NCBI GenBank assembly: GCA_015501605.1
Contig: JADNRZ010000003.1
Coordinates: 558,001 to 622,000, forward strand
Direction: 5' to 3'
Length of the DNA stretch: 64,000 nucleotides
Source of the DNA: Panaeolus papilionaceus
Taxonomy: Eukaryota > Basidiomycota > Agaricomycetes > Agaricales
A program made the position numbers and the translations under genes. Of this stretch, positions 49,884-61,170 are shown piece after piece; positions within the stretch are counted from its first letter, which is position 1; every line of letters begins with the position of its first letter. The notes below the pieces were generated by a model, which searched no databases, had not been told where the DNA came from, and worked only from the letters and a program-made list of their open reading frames with translations.

Positions 49884-52621
49884 GGTGGGGCAGCTTCAAA
49901 GATGCCACAAAGGCTCCAGAGTGGCTTTTTATTCGCAGATTGTTCATGTCGTTATGGAGCAGTGTGTGAAGGGCGTGGACAAGCCCTGGCATTTGCCCTA
50001 GATCGTAGCTGTCCGAGTGAGAGCTGCGTATACAAATGTTATTCATCACGGTTGTTGATCCCTTGAACAGATTAGTCTTGGCATCAATGAGCTTTACCTT
50101 TGATAAAAAGATAACGAGATTCAATTGAATCGGTTCAGAAATGAAAAGAAAGAGATCCCTTGATATCTCAGTTCCGCCGTGAAACTCCAAGTTTTGGGAC
50201 TTGGGCAAGATAAAAGTGCAATAGAAATATCCAGCAAGATTCGAGATACAAGCCGGAACTTGTAGAAACGTGTTCTCATGCGCGTAGCAGCCCTCTTTTG
50301 CCGTTTTGATGTCAACTCACGAGAGTGTCAGTCCCTCCAGGGGCAGGCAAGGGTTAACGACGAGTTGTTTCATCTCATTCAATCCAAATATCATATCATC
50401 GATAGTGTACAATGAAAGCATTTCGGCCAACTACTCCTCTTGAAACTCACATGACCGCAAAATTGATGATATAGTGGCTTCATGATCGCGCCGACGCTGG
50501 AGTCGGCTGTCTCGGAGACGACCTAACTTGACTTAAGTACTAGGCGTGCATTCCGCCTCCCCAAGTATTCCAACTTCCTTCCAAATAAACGGATGGATGA
50601 GTGTGAAACATCTCGGAGTTTGTTCACCTGTAAACATGTAACATTTGTGGACATCGGAAAGTCTTCAACGGAAGCCTGTCAGGCATAAGCGCGGAATGGC
50701 TTTTGACGCCCAGGGCGCCGGAGGCATCAGGAAGGTTCTCTCAATCCTCCACCAATCTTCCACGCTAGAGCACGTCCTTAAAAAGCTTCACCTATTATAT
50801 ATATGCCTTCATGAGGCAATGTATACAGGTTTGAGGCCGGGATGAGTTTGAAGCAGGGCAAAGATAGTCAAAGAATGACGATGACAGTAGGTAGCCCCTT
50901 CTCAAATTCCCGGGACTTGGAGATTAAAGGCCCAGGAACGAACAGCCCTGAGTCTTTCCCGAGTGTGTCAAGGCTTGCATTCTGCAAAGCGGTCTCTTTG
51001 CTCTTCGCCTTTACCTTCTTCTGCGGACCTTCGTTAATTGTTAAGTCCCTGGTCGAAGTAGAGTCTTAGCAGCTGTCAATATATCGGAGGGGAATTAGCC
51101 TCTCCAACCTCATTCTTCGACCCATGCAAGATTGAACGTTCGAGCTCACACACGCTTTTGTGTAATTGTACGGCTGGCATCGGAAGAGCCTGGAAAGCTT
51201 GACAGGCAGCTTTGTCCTCGATTGAAATGTTTCATTAGGGAGCCCAAATGTCAACGCAAACCTAAAGTTTTGAATGCTGGCTGCCATCATTCTTCTCTCT
51301 CTTGTGCTGATGAATTGACTTGCAGTATGATGTGTGCGATTCTGCGTTATCTGCGTGGGCAATCAGTACTATATACCTGTAGGGGTGGTTCGCTCTTCGT
51401 CTATTGTCCCCACTTTCCCGCCATCACTCTTCCGCTGCCAGCCGCCAGCCTCCAGCCTCCAGGGTTGCTTCTGGTCTCGTATCTCCCATTTTATCCAATC
51501 TTCCTGTGCTAGCCAGGTACGTACTTGCACTCCCGACCTCGTCGTGTCCACAGTGAGCTCGCGATGCCCATACTCTACATGCTCAGTTCCCCTCAGCACA
51601 TCCTCCTACCCCTGCCCATAAGATTCGAATATCCTCAACGAAATGGAAGAACCTAGACGAAGTTCAGGTTCGCCTTCTTGATCAGGTGGATCTGCCAGCT
51701 TACACGACGTTCAAACCTCCTCTCTCTCTTAATCTATACTCCCTTTATTTCTAGTAATTCCTCCTCGCTCGTCGCTCGTCATATACATAAACCTTTAATC
51801 TATATCTGTTAATTCTCTCTTTTTACTCACCCACCTCCCTCATCAACCGTCCATTCATTACAGTTCAACCAGATTCGTCAGGTGGGGAGAGAGCGAGAAG
51901 CGAGTGGGGGTTCAGCCATCCTCGCTTCTCGTCTCTCGCCCAGGGAAGGGACAGCTCCAACCACTATCGCTGTTCCCTTCTCCCTCTCCCATCCTTACCC
52001 ACCTAACTTTCTGGTTGGATCTCGTGAATCAAGAATCCCATTTGTATTTAAATAGTTCAATTATTCAGCCAAGGAATTCGAAGTACCCATTGACAATATC
52101 GATATCACACCACACCGCCCAGCGCTAGCCTACTTTGAACGTCTGGACAATCGGCTACCCTGTTCATCACATCACAACGCAAGCCTCGAAGCAGCGCTCG
52201 AGCACTCTAGTATTCTTCGATCGCACGACTGTCAACCCCTCGAATGCATCGCTGCAGCAGGACCTACTCAGCCATAGTGACACAGTAACTTCTTTATATG
52301 TATTAACCCCGATCGCCTTGACCATTGCTACGAGTCGTAATATTTACATAACATCTGCCCTTCGTGAATCGAGGTCACTGTCTTGTTGATTATACCCCAT
52401 ACTTATATCAAAACGTCCTTCTTGAGGCTCGACCGTCCGAGAGCGCCTCAACTCGAAATACAAAAACCAGTATATATATCACATTTCGTATAAACAAAAT
52501 CATATGTAGAGAAGAGAAAGAAAAGAAGTAACAGGGGCATCCACCACATCTACTATAATATCAATTTATTAAACACACCAGTGGCAAATGTCTATCATTA
52601 ACATCCCACCAAATTTCTTAT
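49884..52621. other. 2.7 kb intergenic, pyrimidine-rich in its right half
   Basis: No gene recognised. It lies between the 5' end of the membrane-protein gene and the 3' end of the cytidylyltransferase gene, both on minus. The stretch at about 51.4-52.1 kb is rich in CT words, as in fungal promoters. A short untranslated or lncRNA transcript is possible but unsupported. Confidence 0.45.
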
Positions 52622-54813
52622 CTATCTCTTCGCAGGCATCAACGACGATCCCGCATTACTCCCCGTCGGACTTGCCTGACCACTCCCCCCATTACTTTTC
52701 CATCCCCCCATGGGCGTCGGACTCGCCGCCCTACTCGCCGCCCTACTCGCCCTCCTACTCTGACCATCATAATCGCTCCCCTCAGCCCTCAACTCCGCAT
52801 GCCCCATCTTGGTCAACTTCTCATCAAAGTCCCGATTCCTGTACCCGCTCACGATCCTCTCCAGGAGCTCCGACGTAGAGACGCCCGGCGTGCGTCGCGT
52901 TGGGATGAATTTGCCCTGACTCTTGACGTATCCGTAGACATCGTCGTGCCCTGCGCTGGCGTATGCGTCTTCGTCGTGTGCGACGTAGTCGATTTGGTAT
53001 TTCTCGATGAAGGCTTCGTCGATTACCCATGGCGCCTCGGCGACGACTTCGTCTACCCAGCGGCAGTGGCGGGCTGCTTCGAGTCTGGAGGAAAAAGGGT
53101 TAGTAAGTAACGATGTCGGTGATGACGATGTCGTCTATGAGGTCAAGACAAGACAAGAAACCGGATGCGAAGAAAAATAGGGGCTGAACCGGATGGGTCG
53201 AAGGTAAGATCAGTCCTAATCTTATCTACCACGCCTTCCGCTCGCACTCTAGACTTTGCCCACCACATGACATTCAGGCTCGAGGGTGGCTCGAGGGTGA
53301 AGTCCTCTACCCCAAAGAAAGAAAAGGGTCGATTAAGAATATTCAAATGACACTTGTCCATCCCCAAAGTATTCAACGGAACATTATAGAATGACCAAAA
53401 ATCATGGGTATGAAAATGAAAAGATCCGGAAGTAAATACGCACCGTTCAGCATGCGACATGACAGTGCGGGCCTTGTGCGACCATACTTGCTCGTCAGAA
53501 TTCACTCCTGTGAGGAGGTACACGGATGGGAAAGAAAGTTTAGCTTGCCGTAGCTGGAGAGCGTGTCTATACAGAATAGATTGAGATTTTGGGTATTATG
53601 ACGAGGGAGGAGTGGGCTTACCCGAAATGGAAGAGATCGTAGACGCCTTATCATGTGATAAATTGAAAATATCGCAAGGGGGTAAAATGCAAAAAGTATG
53701 TTAGCAGGGGTTTGACACCGAAGCAGTGGAGATTTATGAGGGGAGTGACGTAGTGCGAAATGAGTATGGACAAGTAAGGGGTCGCATTGAATAGAAATAG
53801 TACTCGATGAGCTCAGAGTAAATGAGCTCAATGCAACGAGGTGTAATATGACAATATCATGCAATCCAAAAATAATGACCATAGACTCACCATCTGCATA
53901 AACTCTAATAGGCCTATCCGTCGGTGGAGGATTAATCTTATATTGCCTCCAATCCTCTCCATCAATAGCCCTCTTCACATATGCCTGGATATCTTCAGGA
54001 GTCAAAGCAGCAGGGTCAAACGCAGCAAGGGTTGTTTCGGGAACAGCAGGCTCGCGGGGGGCAGTGGTAGATTTGGTGATAGAAGATTGGGAGGGCGGAG
54101 AAATGAAGATGGGAAGATGGGACCCGGGGTTTGGCGCACGCACGTTGGTGATTCCTGTATCGGAAGTTGCAGGCCTGTTGGTGGTGGCCAGACCTGCTGA
54201 TGAGGAGACTGCAGAAGTAGTGGTGGTGGTTGTTGTAGATGACATCGGATTAGACTTCTCTACACTTGGAGTGACAGATGAGAGTTGTTGTTGTGATGAG
54301 GTGGTGGTGGTAGTTGAGGAGATGGGTAATGCTGGGGTAGTTGGTCTACTCAGTGTTGAAACAGAGGAGGTAGAGTGGTTGTGATGATGAGAGTTGAGGA
54401 GAGCTGGTGGATCTGTTCTTCCAAGAGTATTACTAGTAGATTCCACGTCTCCGTCGTAAGTAGGAGAGTCTACACCGTCAGAGTCTGAATTTAAGAGGTG
54501 GATGTGTCTTGGATTTCTAGCAGTTGTTGAATGTTTAAGATGAGAAGTTCTTGGTGCTGGGGTATTAGTATTCCGAGATGATATGATGGATGAGATCGGA
54601 GGTCCGTTTTCGCGAGAATCATCAGTGAGCGGGTCGTTGTCCTCTTCCGACCTGAATTTATCATAAAATCATAAAAAAGGGTCATGTTTTAACCAGATTA
54701 AATAAATAAATAAACACTTACGCATCATAAGCAGGAGAATCTAACTGTTTAGATGGATATTTACCAAATGAACGTTTGCTGTGTAATGTTCGACGAGCTG
54801 TTTCAACGGACAT
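52622..54813 (-). CDS. PCT1: choline-phosphate cytidylyltransferase (CTP:phosphocholine cytidylyltransferase)
   Basis: Makes CDP-choline from phosphocholine and CTP, the rate-setting step of the Kennedy pathway to phosphatidylcholine. Five minus-strand exons (54813-54722, 54651-53891, 53646-53622, 53566-53444, 53084-52622) join to 487 residues. Residues 1-280 are a Ser/Thr-rich, probably disordered N-tail. The catalytic core starts RVYADGVYDLFHFGHALQLR, with the nucleotidyltransferase HxGH signature as H291-F-G-H294, then GVNSDEQV, HAERLEAARHCRWVDEVV, DYVAHDED and RTPGVSTSELL (about 398-408). The C-tail carries Arg/Ala/Ser repeats (RRASRAASRAASP) instead of a long amphipathic membrane helix, as in yeast-type enzymes to varying degree. 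HxGH is split by the intron inside Gly293: exon 3 is only 25 nt and supplies V286 to G293. The intron between exons 4 and 5 is 359 nt, several times the local norm. Confidence 0.95.
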
Positions 54814-54986
54814 AGTGTTGTTAATCAGGTTATGGTCAATGGTCAAAGACTCTCCCTCTTAAGACTATTTATATTTAAATCTTGAAAACGTAATTTCTAA
54901 AAATTATCAGCATCAGAGTTACCATGTCACACAATAGTCATAGTCACAAAAAGTAAAATACATTGAATAATAAACTAAAGCAATTA

Positions 54987-57900
54987 TCAAGAATAACCAG
55001 AACTCTCCAATCCAGCTTTACTCACTCTCCTCATAGGCTGAAGTGTGTTCTCATCAACAGGAGCACGACGAGCATGTCTGTATCTCCCACTTGCATCCTT
55101 AATCTCCATCTCCTGCCCACTATCTCCCATAACCCTCTCCATCAACCCACCAGCACTCATCGGTCCTCCTCCTCCTAGTCCACCCATCAAATTATTCGTC
55201 TCAGTTCCCAACCCCAGAGCAGGAGGCAACGACTCCCTAACATGATGCCCGCGTCTCGCATGCCCCGACCCCACAGCCATCGCATACTGCGAATCCCCTC
55301 CCCCAGCTCCGCCACCCGCTCCACCATTCGCATACGGATGAGCTTGCGACATCCCATTCCCCGACCCAGTACCGCCACTCCCCATTCCATTCCCACTACC
55401 ATTCCCACCAGGCACCCCACTCCCCAATGACGTCGTTGGCTGCACTCCCACCGATTTCCCTCCCAGCTCCTGCTCCTCGAAATTCATCAGCTCAGATACG
55501 AATCCTATATTCGGTGATATCCCTTTTCGACGCTCTAGCACGAACGCGTAGGCTTTTGACAGCGTCCAGTGGTTGGCGTGGATAAGGTACGCCATGACAG
55601 CTGTTACTGACCGCGATTTACCAGCTTTACAATGTACATACGTAGGAGCTGAATGTAATCTCGCGTCGTCTACAATAAAATATAATTCATTAATCATTCT
55701 CAAACTTGCAAATAATAAAGTACTCACCAAGAATATCACAAACCTCCCTCACTCCCCTACTAATATTCTCCTCTTCAACCGTATCCCTCATCGGGATCTT
55801 GTAATACTTCTCAAACACCTCCCTTAGGCCCAACCCGGCATCATCATCACACTCTGCCGCAATATTCAGTATTCTCCGCACTCCCAGATCTCTCAGCTCC
55901 TTCACATGCTCAGGCGTTGTCAGCTCAGGACCCAAGAACAAGAACCCAGGCAAGATCGTGCTGATCGTGAACACAGGGAACGCATCGTCCGTCGTCGGCG
56001 GGTCAAGATCAGGACGCGCGGTACTGGGCGACGGTGGCGGTTTAGGTGTTCCCGGCGTATGAGGCGGTGTGTAATAAGCACTCAAATACGTCGAGCCTTC
56101 CCCTCCACCACCGCTCATACCATGTTGCAGTCCAGGTCCAGTAGGCGACGACGGTGTCCTTCCAAATGTGGCCGAATGAGGCGGTGATTGAGCATGATGC
56201 GTTGAATAGCGCAGTGTGAGATGAGAAGGGGATTGTGGTGGTTGAATCGTAAGTGAGGGCGGGATCGTAAGTGTAGCGCTTCGCATGGGTTTCGTGGTGC
56301 GAACTGAAAGCTTAGGGGGTGCGTTGGGGTTGATGCGTTCCATGGATTTGGTGTCGATTTTACGGAGGTTGGGGGCACTGGGTCGACGTGGTGGTAGTGG
56401 TCGTTTGAATCCGATAGACGAAGGTGGAGGAGAAGGAGACGAATCTTCCAACTGCGATTTCCCACTCGTCTCATTACTTGATCCATTTGCGTTAGCAGCT
56501 CTGTTCGAGGAAGTTGAAACACTCCTCGAACTGCTATTTCCTCTAATGGTAGATGTCATCATGGGCATAGGACTGACAGGGATCGGTGATGGCGGATTGG
56601 AAGGATTAGAAGAAGTAGATGAAACAGGTTCGATTTCGGGGAGCTTTTTTGAGCGTAATGCACTCGCAGTATCCAACTGGAAAAGACCCGAGCCTTTTCT
56701 AGCAGGTCCTGCACCTTGGTGAGAAGACGGGAAACCAGAACCGATACCCGACCCACTACCCGTATTCAAAAACCCAGCAGAAGGCCTACGTCCTGTGAAC
56801 AATGAAGAGCCCCCACCGCTCTCTGGGCCAAGCGCAGCAGTATGAAACGTCTCATTCGCGTAAGACGACGGCGCCCTACCCCCAGGGTTGTTACCCCCAT
56901 CATCCCCATCATCCTCCCCGCCGACCACAATCAGCGTCTCCAGCTCGGGGTGTAATCCTGCCTTTGAAATCCCACCCTCCAGATAGTCTACTGCGCCGCC
57001 CACGCCCTTGAGCAACGGCAATAGCACAGGTATGATCGCCCACGACGTGATACCAACGTTATTCCTGTCCTTCTCGTCCATCTCATCATCATAAACGATG
57101 ATATTCCCATCCCAGATGGGCTGTTGTCCTCCACCATTTAAACTCTCTGTGGCATCCCCCATCTGACTCTGCACCATCGCATCCCAATACGCCCTCCCCC
57201 CATCTGTGGTAATAAACTGCTTTACGCCCTCCAAACTCCCCAACCCACTCGTAATCGTCGTCCCACCATTCGGGTTCCCCTGCTGTTTTCTGAACCTCTT
57301 GAGGATCAATGAAGGAATGGCAATATTGACACTATGCTTCAAATGGAACGATTGATGGGCTGCTAGTGGACGGGTGTCGATCAGGAGCGGGCGCTGGGCG
57401 GAGAGGAGGCGCTGGTAGAGCGTCCCTGGGGCGATGGAGGTAGAGCTCATATTGGAGGATGATGACAGTGGCGCGGGGGGTTTGGGCTGTGAGTGGGGTT
57501 CGGGTGGGTGTAAGGATGTGGATTTGGGTGGCGTCGATGATGAAGGTGGTAAAGATAATGCGAGTTTCTTGGTAGGTGTCGTCGTAGTTGATGCAGACCC
57601 AGATGAGGATGTAGAGGAAGTCGAAGTGGAGGCACGCAAAGGTGGCGGTATGGGCGGGGTAGATGTGGGTGTCCTTTGTACCTGTCGTATCTCTTTATTA
57701 TCCACTTGTCCTCCATCCCCTGCATTGGGTGTTGAAACAAACTGCAAATGCGATTTTAACTGCCTCTCAAAGATGGATGCAGGTTGCTTGTCAAGTCGAA
57801 CAGTATCATCCTCGTCATGTTGTATTGATGGAGAAGGGAAGAACGCAGTCCGTGGAGTCTCCCCTCCAATCGGGGTAAAATAAGTGGAGATCGTCGACGT

Positions 57901-58467
57901 CGGTGTGACTGCACTCAAAGGCGGGACAGGCGGAATCGCTGCAAACGACGAACTGGACGCAAACGGCGACCTAGCAAGAGCAGCACTAATATCAGTGTCA
58001 AGATCCAAGTCAACCTTTTTCAGATTGCTGCGAGAACGAATAGGCCTCAGTTTTAGGTTTTTCTTGACGCTGTTACGCAGTTTCTCCAACTCGGCGAGGT
58101 CCTTGGATAGATCATCGGTTAGCGGATCGTCGACTTCGACCCGCAGACCACCACCACCGTTGGTTGATGCATTCCTGCCTGGAATTGTAGGTCTTATGGG
58201 TGAAAATGAGCTAGAGGAATCAGAGTCTGAGAGTTGAAGGGTATCTTCAAGGTCTTGTGGGTCTTCGTGCAGCCTGAGTGTATTGAGGATCAGATGATGG
58301 TTGGATGAGAGCGAATCGGAATCACGTTGGGTCTTGAAGGAGGATGAGGATGAAGATGAAGATGAATTAGAGCCCGCAGCCCGCTGTGAGTCCTGTGAAG
58401 CGCGTGCGAGATCGACATTGGGTGGGCGTAGACGCCGTGGAGGTGGAGGAGCTGAATCCTGGACCAT
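54987..58467 (-). CDS. dual-specificity protein phosphatase with N-terminal rhodanese domain (MAP kinase phosphatase type)
   Basis: Dephosphorylates Tyr/Thr of a MAP kinase, by family analogy (yeast Msg5, animal MKPs). Two exons (58467-55728, 55669-54987) give 1140 residues. Residues 1-340 are Ser/Pro-rich. About 345-505 form a rhodanese/CH2-type domain: LLIDTRPLAAHQSFHLKHSV, then PSLILKRFRKQQG, a basic cluster like the MKP kinase-docking motif, and NIIVYDDEMD where an active rhodanese would place Cys; this domain is therefore catalytically dead. A Pro/Ser-rich insert follows. The phosphatase domain begins near residue 829 (PGFLFLGPELTTPEHVKEL) and holds the general acid in PMRDT (Asp895) and the active site VHCKAGKSRS, Cys927 and Arg933, just after the single intron. 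The C-tail is Gly/Ser-rich. It would act in the cytoplasm or nucleus on stress or pheromone MAPK signalling. Confidence 0.95.
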
Positions 58468-61170
58468 TCGGGGATTTGAGGTGGTATATGGTCAGGAAGA
58501 AGGAATGTTAGAAACAAGAAAGGCGGGTTGTGCAAATGTCTTCTCACACTCGTCTAACCACTGCTACTTACTAAAGTATCGTTGACAACCAGATCAATAA
58601 AACTAATTTAATTTAAATTACTATACACATTGAGAACTCCTACTTTTTATTTCTTTTTATTTCATATTTTATTTCTATTGTATTTCATCGATAACGAACA
58701 CTATATATTGTTGCAAGTACTATGTGGCAGTCTGCGTGTCTGTGTGCTGACATCAACACACATTTGACATCTAAAACATGTCCCTATTTAGGAGCAACCC
58801 TATTGGTGGATCAACACCCACTCCTCCTATCCTCTCTCATCTGCGGAGAATGTCAAAGTGTGGTGTTATAGAAGGACCATGTTGCACCAGCGTGGCTAAT
58901 TATCTGTCTATCTAAACGTCTATTTATAGATTTAATCGACGCTATCCCATAATGATATGTCCATAAGCTATATTGCGCCCGAGAGAGTTTTCTTCGAGAA
59001 AGAACATTCATGACGAGCCGATGTTGAGTTCGACGATGCAAAGGAGCATCATAATGACAGAATATTAGTAGTCACTCGAGGGAGTACCACTGGGCCCCAG
59101 TGCATATGCGTATCCATTCAATGCAAGGACAGTAACATGTCAAGTGAAGAATATGCATATCTCGGACATACATGCATGTGTTACAACCGTAGCACCACAC
59201 TGACAGATTGTCAACTCGAAATTAAATGCACTGTCTTCATGCACACGTTCTTCAAGTCAAGTCATCTTGTCTGTCATTATATACTTAGATACGGGCACCG
59301 CCGCTTTCATATCACCGTCCCAATATTCAAATGGATCGGCGTACAAGTGGAGTGAGTAACCATTAATCGACATGTGAAGTGGATTACTTTGGACTATATT
59401 GTATGTTAGGACCGGTATGCGAATTTATGTGAAGTTGAATAAGGGGACGTAGCGCAGGCATGTTCCAAATGCTTCGAGGGAGAATAGAATCCGTAGTCCG
59501 GAGTATGTACGACTCCTACTCCCATCCTAGGTGGATGTCTACTCTAAAGCAGAGGACTCCTCGGGAGTCGGAGTCCCAGCTCGGACAAACATATATGATC
59601 GTCGGACATAGAATACCCTTGACAAGCACGTCTAAGATCCAAGTTGAACCCTCTACTCACATATACTTGCGAAGCACCAATGTCTATAATTACAATCATC
59701 GCTTGATTCAGCTTCGAGGATCGAAAGATGTATCCACAGAAATAGCTCGCTACCCCCAATCAACTCTTCCTCAGGAACTATCGACTGTTGTGCCTGATTG
59801 ACGAATGAGCTCCACGGCAAACGAGGGCTGTTTGGCCACAATGCTGATGCAAACAAACAATCTGCCATCCTCAAAAAGCGCCCATCACTAAGCGCCCTCG
59901 TGACACTGCATTGGCTATAGCCCGATACTTTTCTGCTATTAATAACACTTTCGTCATTGGAGAGTCTATAGTGAGGTCAGGGTTATCACTGCGCTTACTA
60001 TGGAATGGACACAGCAGCTGACGAATAAGTCGGAGTGCGATTTTGATGAATTCTATTGGTGCATGCATATTTTCTCACAGCTATCCCACCCCACAATATG
60101 TAGGAAAACATGTAGTTCTACCAATCTGGTGTCTTGGAAGTTTGTGTTAAACTTATCCTCAAGTCTTGTTTAAACACCGATGTACTAGCTATGTATTCTG
60201 AGGCTAAAAAATGCGAGAGCTGCATAAGAAAATCAAACTTTCCGCCTTCCAGTTGCCTTGAAACAAAATCTTGTTTATGACTGGGAGAACGCCCTCGCCC
60301 CCTCATCCCTCAACGCTCATGCACAAGGGGAGAAAGAGAAAGCTGCGATGTGATGCGATTTGTTCTTCTGGCTCCGCAAATAACAATATTCACTTTTCAG
60401 TTCGAACTCAGCTTTGATATGGAGCGGCGGGGTTGGAAATGGTCAACTTGACTTCGATCTGTTCCCTATACCGCTGGCACGTGCCTGCATTCGAGTACAT
60501 GTGGACTTCCTTTACCTACCTGTGGACTCCTTATCTCCTCGAAGGGTTCACCTTGGATGTCAGCCAATCATTTCGCTCCGATCCAGTGCGCTATTCTGCC
60601 CCCAAGTGACCACATACTCACCACCAGTGTTCTGGTCGTTGCCGTTGTGGATATGTTCACTGCCCCACACTGGTCATTAACGCAGTAGAGTATTAAGGGA
60701 GTTCTGAGGCTTAAACCGGCCTTAGCAAGGCGAGGACCATGTTACGAGCTAGAAAATGAAAATGTAGATGACCAATAAGCTTTTACCTTCGAACAATAGA
60801 TAAAATGTAATGAAAGGCTAATAAGAACACCCACATCCGCCGATGAACAGTCTTATTCGGTTGCCTTAAAATACCATCCAATGAGAAGAGACCCTCGACC
60901 CTGCCATCTTTCCTTTTCTGAGAGTGCCGCTCAGCGCTATAGTGTCTAGAATGTGGGTCTAGACCACCGGGCCCTCATCCCTGCCAATCGCATTCGAAAT
61001 AAAACACAGCCACTCAACTACTCATGACGCTGCTCATTTGACATTTTTGCGAGCAATTGGATCGCGTTGGGAGGTAAACAGGCTGCTTGGCCCTTGGGAA
61101 TCACGAAATTGAATATACACTTTCAAACTTGGTTTCTGTTCACTGCAATGACTCTAGACTCTTTGCACCG
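58468..61170. other. 2.7 kb intergenic between divergent genes
   Basis: No gene recognised. It separates the divergently transcribed phosphatase and RING/LON genes and should contain both promoters. Open frames (for example 60414-60680) have no motif. Confidence 0.45.

Noticed and set aside
51132..51621. Open frames of about 95-126 codons upstream of the membrane-protein gene
   Set aside because: Overlapping frames in pyrimidine-rich DNA without motifs or consistent ATG starts; composition explains the openness.
52721..52760. Short tandem repeat with GCCCTACTCG words
   Set aside because: It is coding: the Arg/Ala/Ser repeat in the C-tail of the cytidylyltransferase read on minus.
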